NCBI GenBank assembly: GCA_017452525.1
Contig: JAFTMG010000006.1
Span: 1-45,789, forward strand
Direction of reading: 5' to 3'
From: Clostridia bacterium
Lineage (GTDB): Bacteria; Bacillota; Clostridia; Oscillospirales; CAG-272
Length of the DNA: 45,789 nucleotides
The position numbers and the translations under genes are program-made. This document shows positions 1 to 8,211 of this stretch, in pieces (position 1 is the stretch's first letter; every line of letters begins with the position of its first letter). The notes below the pieces were generated by a model, which was given only the letters and a program-made list of their open reading frames with translations, made no database searches and was not told the DNA's origin.

Positions 1-11
1 CAAATAAAATA

Positions 12-106
12 AAGCCCCTTTAGGGGCATGCCTGTGAAAGTCGTGCGGTTGGCAGACTTTTCGACGAGCCTATAGGCTCAGCCTGTGACATGCCCTAAGG
101 GGGCTT
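12..106. other. Structured element with long closing stem (possible ncRNA or small inverted-repeat element)
   Basis: Bases 12-30 pair with 89-106 to form an 18-bp stem with one bulged G (26) and one G-U pair. Inside are two smaller hairpins: 37-42 with 55-60, and 66-70 with 75-79 around a TATA loop. The octamer GCCTGTGA appears on both sides of the junction (30-37 and 81-88). GCCCC-TTTA-GGGGC (14-27) could also fold alone as a terminator of an upstream gene. It ends 36 bases before the ribosome binding site of the next gene, so it could be a 5' leader structure, a small RNA or a MITE-like repeat. I could not match it to a known riboswitch class. Confidence 0.5.
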
Positions 107-157
107 GTGCAAGCCACCGGCACGGCCGGTGGTCTTGACTTAAAGGAGTTATTGTGT

Positions 158-880
158 ATGGTTTTTGTCAGTTCAACTCTTCCCAAGGAAAACGTTTCAC
201 GTTTAAAGGAATCCGGATATTCTGTGATTCCGCTACCTGCCGACCCCCGTCTTCCCTCTCCCGTCGCGTCTCATCCCGATATGCTGTTGTTTCTCACAGA
301 GGATATTTTGATCACAGATCGGACTTATTATTACGAGTTGGCTCAAAAGGAGATCGACTATGCCTGTGCGGCAGCAGGATTGACAGCGGTACTTACCGAT
401 GCCCCGCCTCAACCGATATACCCTCACGACATCCGCTTTAACGTGGCTCAGATCGGCACATTTTGTATCGGACATCCAACACATACCGCCACCGCCATTT
501 TGCACTATATTTCAAAAAAACAGTTGACCTTCCTTCCCACCAAGCAAGGCTATGCCCGTTGTTCGGTCTGTCCCGTTGGCAAACATGCTTTGATCACCGC
601 AGACCCCTCTATTGCCTCTGCGTCAAAAAAACAAGACCTTGATGTATGCCTGATACAACAAGGTCATGTTCTGCTTCCGGGATACGCTCACGGCTTGATC
701 GGCGGTTGCTGCGGGGCGATAGGTCATCAGCTGTACTTCAGCGGAGATCCACTTCTTCATCCCGACGGAGAGCGCATGCTATCCTTTATCCGCTCTCACG
801 GGATCTCTCCGATCGCGCTATCCGAGCAACCGCTGTTTGATGGCGGATCGCTTCTCTTTCTTTCGCGAAAAAGCGTTTAA
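158..880 (+). CDS. DDAH/amidinotransferase-like (GME-fold) protein, probably DUF6873-type
   Basis: About 240 residues, soluble, no signal peptide or membrane segment. ATG 158 was chosen because AAAGGAG lies at 142-148 with 9-base spacing; the upstream GTG at 107 falls at the end of the folded element and has no ribosome binding site. Motifs include HDIRFNVAQIG, KQGYARCSVCPVG, ITADPSIA, GGCCG, HPD and a C-terminal FDGGSLLFL. Repeated short beta segments ending in a D-x-GS-like motif recall the GME fold of arginine deiminase and dimethylarginine dimethylaminohydrolase. Clostridia carry a conserved family of this kind with no known activity; this assignment is from memory of the family pattern. 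The stop overlaps that of the convergent kinase gene by 4 bases. Confidence 0.6.
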   Translation: MVFVSSTLPKENVSRLKESGYSVIPLPADPRLPSPVASHPDMLLFLTEDILITDRTYYYELAQKEIDYACAAAGLTAVLTDAPPQPIYPHDIRFNVAQIGTFCIGHPTHTATAILHYISKKQLTFLPTKQGYARCSVCPVGKHALITADPSIASASKKQDLDVCLIQQGHVLLPGYAHGLIGGCCGAIGHQLYFSGDPLLHPDGERMLSFIRSHGISPIALSEQPLFDGGSLLFLSRKSV

Positions 881-1839
881 TATCCGCTCAAAAAAGCATT
901 TTTAAACGCAATATATTCTTGTTCTGTCACCGTTTCCGTCTGATTTCTGACAGCCTCCCATACCGCCCCGAATACCGGAGGCGCAGAGGCAACAGTCAAA
1001 TGCAGCGGAACGGTGGCATTTTGCTTGATCAAAGCGATCAGATCGGATTTCACCTGGAACAATCCGCCGCCCAAAACCACCTCAAGAGGAACATCCCATG
1101 CGCCGATTCGGTTATACGCCGCTTCCAAACATTCTGCCAGATACAAGGACTGTCGGAATAGAATTTCAAAGGCAATGCGATCCCCTTCCTCGGCACAAGC
1201 GGTCACACAAGGGGCAAAGGACGCAATAAACGCTTTTCCGCCTTCGTAGATTTCTGTCAGCTTATCCCACGGATTACCGCCAAGCTTTTCGATCACCGCA
1301 CCCGTCAACAGTGTGGCATCCCCGCGTCCGTCATGCGAGCGCAAAGCTGCCTCCAATGCCTCGCGCCCCATAGAATATCCGCTTCCGGATTGATCCAGAA
1401 GATATCCCCAACCGGCGATTCGCCAAAGATTCTCGCCCGAGCGCACCATGCAAACACTTCCCGTTCCGCAGATCAGGCAGCATCCGTCTCCAAGATACAG
1501 CTCAGAAGAAAGCAAGTTGACTGCATCACTGTTGATGCCGATCACATCCTGCGGAAAAGCATGGCGCAGGATCGCAAGTAAATCCTCTTTATGATTCAAA
1601 GCGCCTGCGATCCCTCCGAAGACATGGAGCGCGACTGGCTCTCCGCACGTGTTCTCCAAATAAGTATGCGCTCCGCGTATCAACGTACACAGCCGGTCGG
1701 TAGCCATTTGAATGCCGACGTCATTGGGATTGGTAGCGGCGATACGGTCACGATGCAGAATGTTTCCTTGCTCATTACATAAAATCGCTTCGGTTTTGGT
1801 GCCGCCACCGTCAATCCCCAAAAAGTATTTTTTCATCAT
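877..1839 (-). CDS. N-acetylglucosamine kinase, BadF/BadG/BcrA/BcrD ATPase family
   Basis: A 320-residue ASKHA-fold kinase. The N-terminal phosphate-binding loop reads GIDGGGTKTEAIL (residues ~8-20), a second phosphate motif is CGTGSVC, and VVLGGGLF is the adenosine-site glycine motif. This is the pattern of eukaryotic-type N-acetylglucosamine kinases, which make GlcNAc-6-phosphate in the cytosol. Related BadF-family proteins include dehydratase activators, but those carry a cysteine cluster for an Fe-S centre that is absent here. The ATG directly follows the TAA of the upstream lipoprotein gene, so translation is probably coupled. It is the last gene of a four-gene operon and may use amino sugar from wall recycling or from glycans handled by the two lipoproteins. 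Confidence 0.8.
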   Translation of the reverse strand: MMKKYFLGIDGGGTKTEAILCNEQGNILHRDRIAATNPNDVGIQMATDRLCTLIRGAHTYLENTCGEPVALHVFGGIAGALNHKEDLLAILRHAFPQDVIGINSDAVNLLSSELYLGDGCCLICGTGSVCMVRSGENLWRIAGWGYLLDQSGSGYSMGREALEAALRSHDGRGDATLLTGAVIEKLGGNPWDKLTEIYEGGKAFIASFAPCVTACAEEGDRIAFEILFRQSLYLAECLEAAYNRIGAWDVPLEVVLGGGLFQVKSDLIALIKQNATVPLHLTVASAPPVFGAVWEAVRNQTETVTEQEYIAFKNAFLSGY

Positions 1840-3255
1840 TTAAGAACATCTCTCAACAGTATTAAAATCAAATTCGTACAGAATACTCTTGTAAATATCC
1901 AGTTTATTGGATCCACTCTTGGAATTGCAACCGATATAGAAGGCACCGTCTACAAGACTGATATTTTCCGGCTCTTGATCGGAAATGGACAGCCGCACGT
2001 AATGCGCCAGGCTCTTGGCTTCCAGATCGTAAATAATGATCGTGTTGTAAGGTTCATTCGCGTCGGTACTGAACATCACATGATATGCATAGTTATCGTC
2101 ACGGCAAATGCCCTGTGTGACCATCTGAGTCGAGATCGGTTTAATCATACCGGTTTGGATCAGCCGTTTTCCATTGGACGCATAGCGGAAGAATATCGTA
2201 CCGCTCTTTCCGCGCCCGCCAATGAAGGTATCTGTCGGCGCATGATAATCCAGCGCATAGACACCAATATCCGTATGGATGGTCCCCACCAGCTTTAAGG
2301 TATCCGCATCAATAATTGAAATTTTGGTGCTGTCCACGTAACAGTGTGCCACGTAAAGCGTGTTTGTCTCCTCATGATAGGTGATATCATTGGCATGCGC
2401 CAACATCAGAACACCGCTGCGTTTCACAATTTTCCAATTATCCGTGCTGAGCTTATAAATATAACAGCCGGCATCCTGTGTGTCGTAATCAGTCGTATTC
2501 AGTACCGCCATATAGGCGAAGTCTTTGGTCACGCAACCGCCCTGCAAAGCCTTGAAATTGCCGTCTTTATTGAGCGTGGCAACCAGCTCGGAAACGGTAG
2601 CGTATTGGGTATCCCGACGAATATTGGTCAGATCGGCAAGCTCGCCACGGCAAATCACACTCGCCGCGGTAGAGATCTCGTAAGAACTGTCCGTCATCTT
2701 GACCAGATCGCCATTCTCCATGTAATGCTCCATGAAATAATCCACCGCAAGCGGGATAAAATCCTCATGGGTAGCCGCAATGACGATACCATTTTCCGTC
2801 ACCTTGATACCGAACGAATATCCGGTCAAAGACGCTTGAAACTCCTTGGAGATCGCGCGATTGGTCTTACCGACCAAGATCTCCATGCTTCCATCCGATT
2901 GTGGCTTCACGATATCCGATGTGATACCAATATTTGCCCCGGTGGCATCATTCAATGCCTTGCGCAGATGGATCGATGCTACGCCGACCTCATCGCTGGC
3001 ATCATCGCCGCGAATCACTTTAAAGGAGGAGGTCTTCCCTTCCACAATCTTCAGAAAAGTCGCATTTTCAAGAGGATCCTGCGTCTGCTCGGGGACAAAT
3101 TCCGTTGTCTCCACAGCAGACACTGTGGTAGTTTCTTCTGTTGTATTGGAGGTCTGCTCCACCTGAGTGCCTTCTTCGGTCTTTCCGCATGAAGAAAATG
3201 CGGAAAGAAGGAGCGTCGTTGCCACGGCAGATATCAATATCTTTTTGAAATTCAT
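1840..3255 (-). CDS. Lipoprotein B: N-terminal alpha/beta domain plus beta-propeller-like domain
   Basis: 471 residues from ATG 3255; its ribosome binding site AAAGGA lies in the last codons of the phosphoesterase gene, 7 bases upstream. A signal peptide ends in a lipobox-like FSSC at ~23, then comes a Thr/Glu-rich linker. Residues ~60-190 contain a segment ending in MEILVGKTNR, a pattern like the small N-terminal domain that precedes catalytic domains in chitobiase/alpha-glucuronidase-type enzymes. Residues ~210-471 hold repeated four-strand units with the motif HANDITY, suggesting a YncE-like propeller. It is a clear paralogue of the gene at 4022-5449. No catalytic signature was recognised; it may bind a surface glycan. 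Function unknown. Confidence 0.75.
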   Translation of the reverse strand: MNFKKILISAVATTLLLSAFSSCGKTEEGTQVEQTSNTTEETTTVSAVETTEFVPEQTQDPLENATFLKIVEGKTSSFKVIRGDDASDEVGVASIHLRKALNDATGANIGITSDIVKPQSDGSMEILVGKTNRAISKEFQASLTGYSFGIKVTENGIVIAATHEDFIPLAVDYFMEHYMENGDLVKMTDSSYEISTAASVICRGELADLTNIRRDTQYATVSELVATLNKDGNFKALQGGCVTKDFAYMAVLNTTDYDTQDAGCYIYKLSTDNWKIVKRSGVLMLAHANDITYHEETNTLYVAHCYVDSTKISIIDADTLKLVGTIHTDIGVYALDYHAPTDTFIGGRGKSGTIFFRYASNGKRLIQTGMIKPISTQMVTQGICRDDNYAYHVMFSTDANEPYNTIIIYDLEAKSLAHYVRLSISDQEPENISLVDGAFYIGCNSKSGSNKLDIYKSILYEFDFNTVERCS

Positions 3256-3262
3256 TTTCCAA

Positions 3263-4015
3263 TCAGTCCTTTCTGTTCTCATCGCTATCTCCTATTGGAA
3301 CAAGCTCCAGGATCACGATCTCATGAGGATTAAAAATCCGAGGAATCCACGTATGATCACCCATGCCGCGACTGATCACCAGCTTGTTTTCATGAACACC
3401 GCTCGTGTATTTTGGGAAAAGCCCTTGCCCGGGTGCCAGCACACCGCGTCCAAACAAACGCCACTGTCCCCCATGAGCGTGCCCGGAAAGCACGAGAGAG
3501 ATATCACGCTTTCGCAAATAGGTCGGATAATATTCCGGATGATGGCAAAGAAGAAGCTTAAAGCCTTTTCTATGACAAAAGGTATGATCCAGCCAAGAAA
3601 GGTTGGGGGCAGGCGTATCTGCAAAGTATCCCTCGTGCTGATGCCCGCGGAACCCCGAGGTGATCCCGCCGATCCAGATCCCCTTGCAGAAAATATCGTC
3701 GTCATCCAGCAATATGACACCCATTTCACGAATTTTGGCAACGATTCCCGGTGCATCGTCATATGCCTTATCATGATTGCCGAGTGAATAAAAGGTCGGC
3801 GCGATCCCGGCGCAAGCGCGCATAAAGGTAAAGCCATGTTCCCCGGTGATCTCTGGCGCCTCACAGATGTCTCCGGGAAGCGCGATCAGATCAGGCTTCT
3901 GTTCCTTCAGTAGCTCGATGGCGCGCTCGGGAGGATTGTCATGCAGATCCGAACAGACCGCGATCTTCAGTCTCCTCGGAACAGACGTGTGTACGGTATA
4001 AAAACTGCATTTCAT
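3263..4015 (-). CDS. Metallophosphoesterase (calcineurin-like, YaeI/YkuE type)
   Basis: 250 residues with all five metal-binding blocks in order: SDLHDN (~21), LPGDI (~46), LGNHDK (~78), CHHPEYY (~150) and SGHAHGGQ (~175). The GHAHGGQ form and the late PRIFNPHEI motif are typical of the YaeI/YkuE branch, whose members cleave phosphoester or phosphodiester bonds in lipids or wall-related substrates. No signal peptide or membrane segment is visible, so it is predicted cytosolic. The start lies 6 bases after the stop of lipoprotein A and no strong ribosome binding site is seen, so translation is probably coupled. Sitting between two paralogous lipoproteins and before an amino-sugar kinase, it may act on a wall or glycan phosphoester; the substrate is not deducible. 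Confidence 0.85.
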   Translation of the reverse strand: MKCSFYTVHTSVPRRLKIAVCSDLHDNPPERAIELLKEQKPDLIALPGDICEAPEITGEHGFTFMRACAGIAPTFYSLGNHDKAYDDAPGIVAKIREMGVILLDDDDIFCKGIWIGGITSGFRGHQHEGYFADTPAPNLSWLDHTFCHRKGFKLLLCHHPEYYPTYLRKRDISLVLSGHAHGGQWRLFGRGVLAPGQGLFPKYTSGVHENKLVISRGMGDHTWIPRIFNPHEIVILELVPIGDSDENRKD

Positions 4016-4021
4016 ATCAAG

Positions 4022-5449
4022 TTATTTCTTTACGGTCAGCTTAGTACGATAGACGATACCGCCGTTTCCGCTACGGTAAAAACCGATGTAAATATCGTTT
4101 CCGACGATACAAATGTTCTCCGTCTCAATATTGGTAAATTCGATGGGAACGATGGCGACCTGATAACCATCCCAATCGTAAACCACTACGACATTCGCGC
4201 CCGACTGCGCAAAGTAGAGGAACTGGTCATCACAGGTCATACCCTGCGTTGTGTAGCCGGTCGATGCCACCGGCGAATACTCGCGAATATATTCGAAGTC
4301 ACTGTTCAACACGCAGAAGGTCTGACCGCCGGACAAGCCAACTACGTATTGGTCTCTCGCCTCATTGTACGCCATGCAGAATATCTCTCTGCCGATATTG
4401 ATGGTCTCCACCTTCTCCAGCGTCTCAATGTCCACAAAGGAGACCAGCTTGCGGTTAGGGGCGTTATGGACGACCACCAGTTGATTACGCTTGGGATTGA
4501 ACGTCATATCGTTACTGTGATCCAGCTGGAGCGACTTACTGCGGGTCACGATCTTACCGGTAGCAAGATCCACCTTGTAGATATAGCTTTCATGTGCTGC
4601 GAGAGCTTGATTTTCAATACAGTAGTAGAGATACTTGCCATCCGTGGCGGCACCCTGCATGACCTTATAATTGCCATCCTTCGCGATCTCCGCAAAAACG
4701 GATGCTTCCTTTAAGGTATACTGACCTCCGATGTGAATGGTGTTTTCGGGTGTCTGCGGGAACTGAGGGGAAACGGCCTCGGTATGGACGGGCATGGTGA
4801 AAAGACCGCTCTCAATGATCTGCCCCGCCAGCTGATCGCCAAGCACGTAATTATCAAGGCAGTAACGGACCGCCGTAGCCGTCATGTAATCGTCATATCC
4901 AACGATCACCAACTTTTTATCGGTCGACTGTACCGCAAACGTGCGTTCTTTCAGCTTCTTGTGCAGGGCAATTGACTCTTCTCTGTCGGTCAGACCGATC
5001 AGGATCTCATACTCCCCTGCCGATGCTGCGGGAGTGATGCCGTCGTTTGTGATTGGGATCGTGACACCTGTCTTCTCCGCAAGGGCTGCGATCAAGGCTG
5101 CCGTTGCTGTGACAACAGGCGTGTCCACCTCCAAGGGCAGTTTTTCCATTTTTCTGGTTTCATTGTTTTTGCGAACGCCGGAGCCTGCAGGCTTTAACAA
5201 GGAGGACGAAGAAAGCACCACGGAAAAAGCAGTTTCTCCTTCGTGAACGATATGAAGCGTGAACGGATCCAACTCAGGCTCAGGACTTTCCGTCTCAGCC
5301 GGCAAGGTGGTCGTGGTTGTGGTGACCTCCGCAATAGTCGTCGACTCCGTCGTTGTCACAGATTCCTCCGGTTGCTTGGTTGACCCGCAGGAAGAAAGCA
5401 GCAGCAGTGCCGCCGAGATCAAAGCTAACATCTTGGTTGAACGCTTCAT
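4022..5449 (-). CDS. Lipoprotein A: paralogue of the 1840-3255 product
   Basis: 475 residues from ATG 5449, preceded by AAAGGAG with good spacing. The signal peptide ends in a standard lipobox (LLSSC, Cys ~21), followed by a Thr/Glu-rich spacer of ~45 residues. The next domain carries YEILIGLTDREE, matching EILVGKTNR in the paralogue. The C-terminal ~270 residues are propeller-like, with KDGNYKVMQG, DHSNDMTFN and TTQGMTCDD aligning to KDGNFKALQG, AHANDITYH and VTQGICRDD of lipoprotein B. It is the first gene of the four-gene operon behind a consensus promoter. The pair probably arose by duplication, with the phosphoesterase gene now between them. Ligand and activity are unknown. Confidence 0.75.
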   Translation of the reverse strand: MKRSTKMLALISAALLLLSSCGSTKQPEESVTTTESTTIAEVTTTTTTLPAETESPEPELDPFTLHIVHEGETAFSVVLSSSSLLKPAGSGVRKNNETRKMEKLPLEVDTPVVTATAALIAALAEKTGVTIPITNDGITPAASAGEYEILIGLTDREESIALHKKLKERTFAVQSTDKKLVIVGYDDYMTATAVRYCLDNYVLGDQLAGQIIESGLFTMPVHTEAVSPQFPQTPENTIHIGGQYTLKEASVFAEIAKDGNYKVMQGAATDGKYLYYCIENQALAAHESYIYKVDLATGKIVTRSKSLQLDHSNDMTFNPKRNQLVVVHNAPNRKLVSFVDIETLEKVETINIGREIFCMAYNEARDQYVVGLSGGQTFCVLNSDFEYIREYSPVASTGYTTQGMTCDDQFLYFAQSGANVVVVYDWDGYQVAIVPIEFTNIETENICIVGNDIYIGFYRSGNGGIVYRTKLTVKK

Positions 5450-5500
5450 AAAATACCTCTCCTTTATCATCGCGCATTCCACGCAAAAAATCTATTATTC

Positions 5501-5529
5501 ATTATATCATTCCTCATAGGCTTTGTCAA
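5501..5529 (-). promoter_or_regulatory. Consensus sigma-A promoter of the lipoprotein operon
   Basis: TTGACA (5529-5524) and TATAAT (5506-5501) on the minus strand are separated by exactly 17 bases, a perfect housekeeping promoter about 50 bases upstream of ATG 5449. It implies strong vegetative transcription unless repressed; no operator palindrome was seen on it. Confidence 0.85.
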
Positions 5530-5560
5530 TTCAAATCCGCCAAACTTTTCCCTTGCCATG

Positions 5561-5590
5561 GTATAAAGCGCGCTCCCGACTCATATTCAT
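5561..5590 (+). promoter_or_regulatory. Weak candidate SigE-type promoter of spoIVA
   Basis: GTATAAA (5561-5567), 14 bases, then CATATTCA (5582-5589) loosely resembles the mother-cell SigE pattern. SpoIVA is SigE-dependent in Bacillus. No sigma-A promoter is seen on this strand in the gap. The match is imperfect in both boxes. Confidence 0.3.
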
Positions 5591-5626
5591 ATAACAACGA
5601 AACGCTTCGAGACGGAGGAAATCAAA

Positions 5627-7105
5627 ATGGCAGAACACTCGATTTATCAAGACATTGCCACAAGAACCGGCGGCGACATTTACATTGGTGTTGTCGGACC
5701 GGTTCGAACAGGAAAATCCACATTTATCAAACGTTTTATGGAATCCCTCGTGCTTCCAAACATTGAGCAGGGATATGACCGCGACCGCGCCCGCGACGAA
5801 ATGCCGCAGTCGGCAGCGGGAAAGACGGTCATGACCACCGAGCCCAAATTCATTCCCGATGAAGCCGTCACGGTCTCGCTGGACGGAAATGCTTCCCTTC
5901 GGGTCAAGATGATCGATTGTGTGGGCTATTTAGTACCTGACGCGCTGGGAACTATCGAGGAAGGACAACCGCGCATGGTACACACTCCCTGGCAGGAGGA
6001 CCCCATGCCCTTCCGCGAGGCGGCGGAAACGGGTACTCATAAGGTAATCACCGAGCATGCAACCATCGGTATGCTGGTCACCACGGACGGCTCCATCGGC
6101 GAGATCCCCCGCGACTCCTACGTAGAGGCGGAAGAACGGGTAGTACACGAGCTGAAGGAGATGGGCAAGCCGTTTGCCATCATTCTTAATTCCGCCCATC
6201 CATCCGAAGAGTCAGCGGTTGCGCTTGCCTATGAGCTTGAAAGCAAATATCAGGTACCGGTAGCACTGGTCAGCTGTCTGGACCTGGACGCAGAGGACAT
6301 ACGCCATATTCTCGAGCTGATCCTGCATGAATTTCCCGTTACTGAGATTACTCTGCAATTGCCCGTATGGACCAAGGCGTTGGACAGCGATCACGCAATC
6401 CGTCAGTCCATCCACAATGATATCCGAAACTGCGCGGATCAGATCTATCGCATGGGAGATGTAGCGAATGCCTTCGTTCCGCTCAGCGACAATGAGTATG
6501 TAAGATCCTGCGAGGTCGCACATCTGGATATGGGGACAGGCAAAGCAGACGTTCGGATCGCCCTGCAGGATGATCTCTATTACCGAGTTTTAAGTGAACT
6601 GACCGGATTTGACGTCAGCAGCGAGGAAGAGCTGTTCCGCTTGATGAAGCAGCTCTCTGTGATGAAAGCCGAATACGACAAAGTCAACGAAGCGTTGCAA
6701 AATGCCAACGAAAATGGCTACGGCATCGTCATGCCCGACATTGAAGATCTCAAGCTGGAAGAGCCGATCATTGTAAAACAAGCCGGAGGCTACGGTGTCC
6801 GCCTGCGCGCGGCAGCGCAGAGCCTGCACATCATTCGCGCCAATATCGAAACGGAGATCAATCCGATCGTTGGAAGTGAGCAGCAATCCGAAGAGTTGGT
6901 CAAATACATGCTCAAGGAATTTGAAGAAGACCCCAAGAGTATCTGGGAATCCAACATGTTTGGCAAGAGTTTGTATGAGCTGGTCAACGAGGGGCTCCAC
7001 ACCAAACTGGAGCATATGCCCGATGAATCCCGCCTGAAGCTTTCCGAAACTCTTGAGAGGATCATTAATGAGGGTAGCGGCGGTTTGATCTGCATCATCC
7101 TGTAA
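5627..7105 (+). CDS. spoIVA: Stage IV sporulation protein A, spore coat morphogenetic ATPase
   Basis: 492 residues, the same length as Bacillus subtilis SpoIVA. The Walker A loop GPVRTGKST places the lysine at residue 30, as in the Bacillus protein, and the C-terminus ends GGLICIIL, the conserved tail needed for forespore attachment. The family hydrolyses ATP to polymerise into the basement layer of the coat around the forespore, anchored through SpoVM. ATG 5627 follows GGAGG with good spacing. The gene stands alone: divergent from the lipoprotein operon and convergent with the small membrane protein gene across a shared terminator. It is firm evidence that the organism is an endospore former. 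Confidence 0.97.
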   Translation: MAEHSIYQDIATRTGGDIYIGVVGPVRTGKSTFIKRFMESLVLPNIEQGYDRDRARDEMPQSAAGKTVMTTEPKFIPDEAVTVSLDGNASLRVKMIDCVGYLVPDALGTIEEGQPRMVHTPWQEDPMPFREAAETGTHKVITEHATIGMLVTTDGSIGEIPRDSYVEAEERVVHELKEMGKPFAIILNSAHPSEESAVALAYELESKYQVPVALVSCLDLDAEDIRHILELILHEFPVTEITLQLPVWTKALDSDHAIRQSIHNDIRNCADQIYRMGDVANAFVPLSDNEYVRSCEVAHLDMGTGKADVRIALQDDLYYRVLSELTGFDVSSEEELFRLMKQLSVMKAEYDKVNEALQNANENGYGIVMPDIEDLKLEEPIIVKQAGGYGVRLRAAAQSLHIIRANIETEINPIVGSEQQSEELVKYMLKEFEEDPKSIWESNMFGKSLYELVNEGLHTKLEHMPDESRLKLSETLERIINEGSGGLICIIL

Positions 7106-7112
7106 AAGTCAA

Positions 7113-7155
7113 AGCGGTTACGCTTCACAAAACAAGCGTAACCGCCTCTTTATTT
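7113..7155. terminator. Bidirectional terminator between spoIVA and the ABC exporter operon
   Basis: A 12-bp stem (7114-7125 with 7034+100 to 7145, i.e. GCGGTTACGCTT against AAGCGTAACCGC) with an 8-base loop is followed on the plus strand by a T-rich run and on the minus strand by TTTGACTTTT. It overlaps the last codons of the minus-strand gene. Confidence 0.85.
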
Positions 7156-7422
7156 TCGTCGAAACTTCTTAATCAAAAGAAAACCAAATATCACAATGCA
7201 GGCAAACAACGCGCCAAGCAGCCACAACACAGGAACGTGACTCTTCGTAGGATCACGCCATAGCATAACCAAAACGTTTACCAGCAAGCCGCTTAAAATT
7301 ACGATTGCCAAAAGAAACGTATACAGCAGAACGCGAACTGCCTTAGGCTTTTGTTTGATCTTTTCTTCCACACCCAAAACATGACAGATCACTTCAAAAA
7401 TCAGTTCCAACAAATCATCCAT
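7150..7422 (-). CDS. Small two-helix membrane protein
   Basis: 90 residues with an amphipathic N-terminus (MDDLLELIFEVICHVLG), two hydrophobic segments at about residues 28-52 and 64-83, and a basic tail (KKFRRK), suggesting both ends face the cytosol. GAGG lies 10 bases before the ATG. It follows the exporter ATPase gene by 24 bases and ends in the shared terminator, so it is the third gene of that operon. I do not recognise a family. It could be an accessory subunit of the exporter or an unrelated passenger. Confidence 0.65.
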   Translation of the reverse strand: MDDLLELIFEVICHVLGVEEKIKQKPKAVRVLLYTFLLAIVILSGLLVNVLVMLWRDPTKSHVPVLWLLGALFACIVIFGFLLIKKFRRK

Positions 7423-7446
7423 GATGTCAAGACCTCAAAGCAACGG

Positions 7447-8187
7447 TCAACTTCCCCACTTTGCCAGATCGGAGGGCATCATGGGACTCAGGACGCCGTT
7501 ATCCATTTTCAAAATGCGGTCCGCGCGGCGCGCAATAGAGAGATCGTGAGTGACCATCACCAGCGTTTGTCCGATCACACGCTTGGTCTCCAGAAGCAGC
7601 TCCAGCACCTCATCGGCATTCTTACGGTCCAGATTTCCCGTCGGCTCATCCGCAAAGACTAACAGCGGCAGATTGATCAGCGCACGGGCAATTGCCACTC
7701 TCTGCTGCTGACCGCCCGAAAGCTCGCTGGGAAGATGATGCAATCTTTCTCCAATATTCAACGTAGCGACGAGTTTTTTGAGGTTTTCTTCGTATTTGTA
7801 TTCAGGTTTGTTACACATAGTGGTCGGAATCAAGATGTTTTCTAACGCGGTAAATTGCGGAATCAAGTTGTGAGTCTGAAAGACCATGCCCACGAAATTG
7901 CCGCGGAAACGTGCCAATTCATCCGGAGACATATCAGTAATCTTTTGTCCACGAATGGCGATCTCACCCGCGTTAGGCTTATCCAGACCGGCGCAGATAT
8001 GTAACAAGGTACTCTTACCGGAACCGGACGATCCGATGATCGCTACGAACTCTCCTTCGTAGATTTTGAAGGAGGCACGATTGACTGCAGTTACTACAGC
8101 ATCATATTGACGGTATTGCTTGATCACATCGGTCACTTCCAATATGACGCGACGCTCGTCTTCCTTTTTGTTCAAATTATCTATCAT
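7447..8187 (-). CDS. ABC transporter ATP-binding protein, LolD/MacB-type
   Basis: About 246 residues. Walker A GSSGSGKST, Q-loop MVFQTHNLIP, signature LSGGQQQR, Walker B VFADEP with the typical TGNLD D-loop, and switch histidine VTHD are all present, so the ATPase should be active. ATG 8187 is preferred over TTG 8193 because AAAGGG then sits 8 bases upstream. The TGNLD form and the long FtsX-type partner gene 24 bases upstream place it with exporters or mechanotransmitters of the MacB/LolCDE group rather than importers. Substrate unknown. Confidence 0.9.
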   Translation of the reverse strand: MIDNLNKKEDERRVILEVTDVIKQYRQYDAVVTAVNRASFKIYEGEFVAIIGSSGSGKSTLLHICAGLDKPNAGEIAIRGQKITDMSPDELARFRGNFVGMVFQTHNLIPQFTALENILIPTTMCNKPEYKYEENLKKLVATLNIGERLHHLPSELSGGQQQRVAIARALINLPLLVFADEPTGNLDRKNADEVLELLLETKRVIGQTLVMVTHDLSIARRADRILKMDNGVLSPMMPSDLAKWGS

Positions 8188-8211
8188 GATCAATTCCCTT
8201 TCCTATTACAA

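Noticed and set aside
12..106. Known riboswitch at the left edge (ZTP, NiCo, fluoride, THF, purine, preQ1)
   Set aside because: Conserved bases of each class recalled from memory do not fit, although the fold is clear; reported as unassigned instead.
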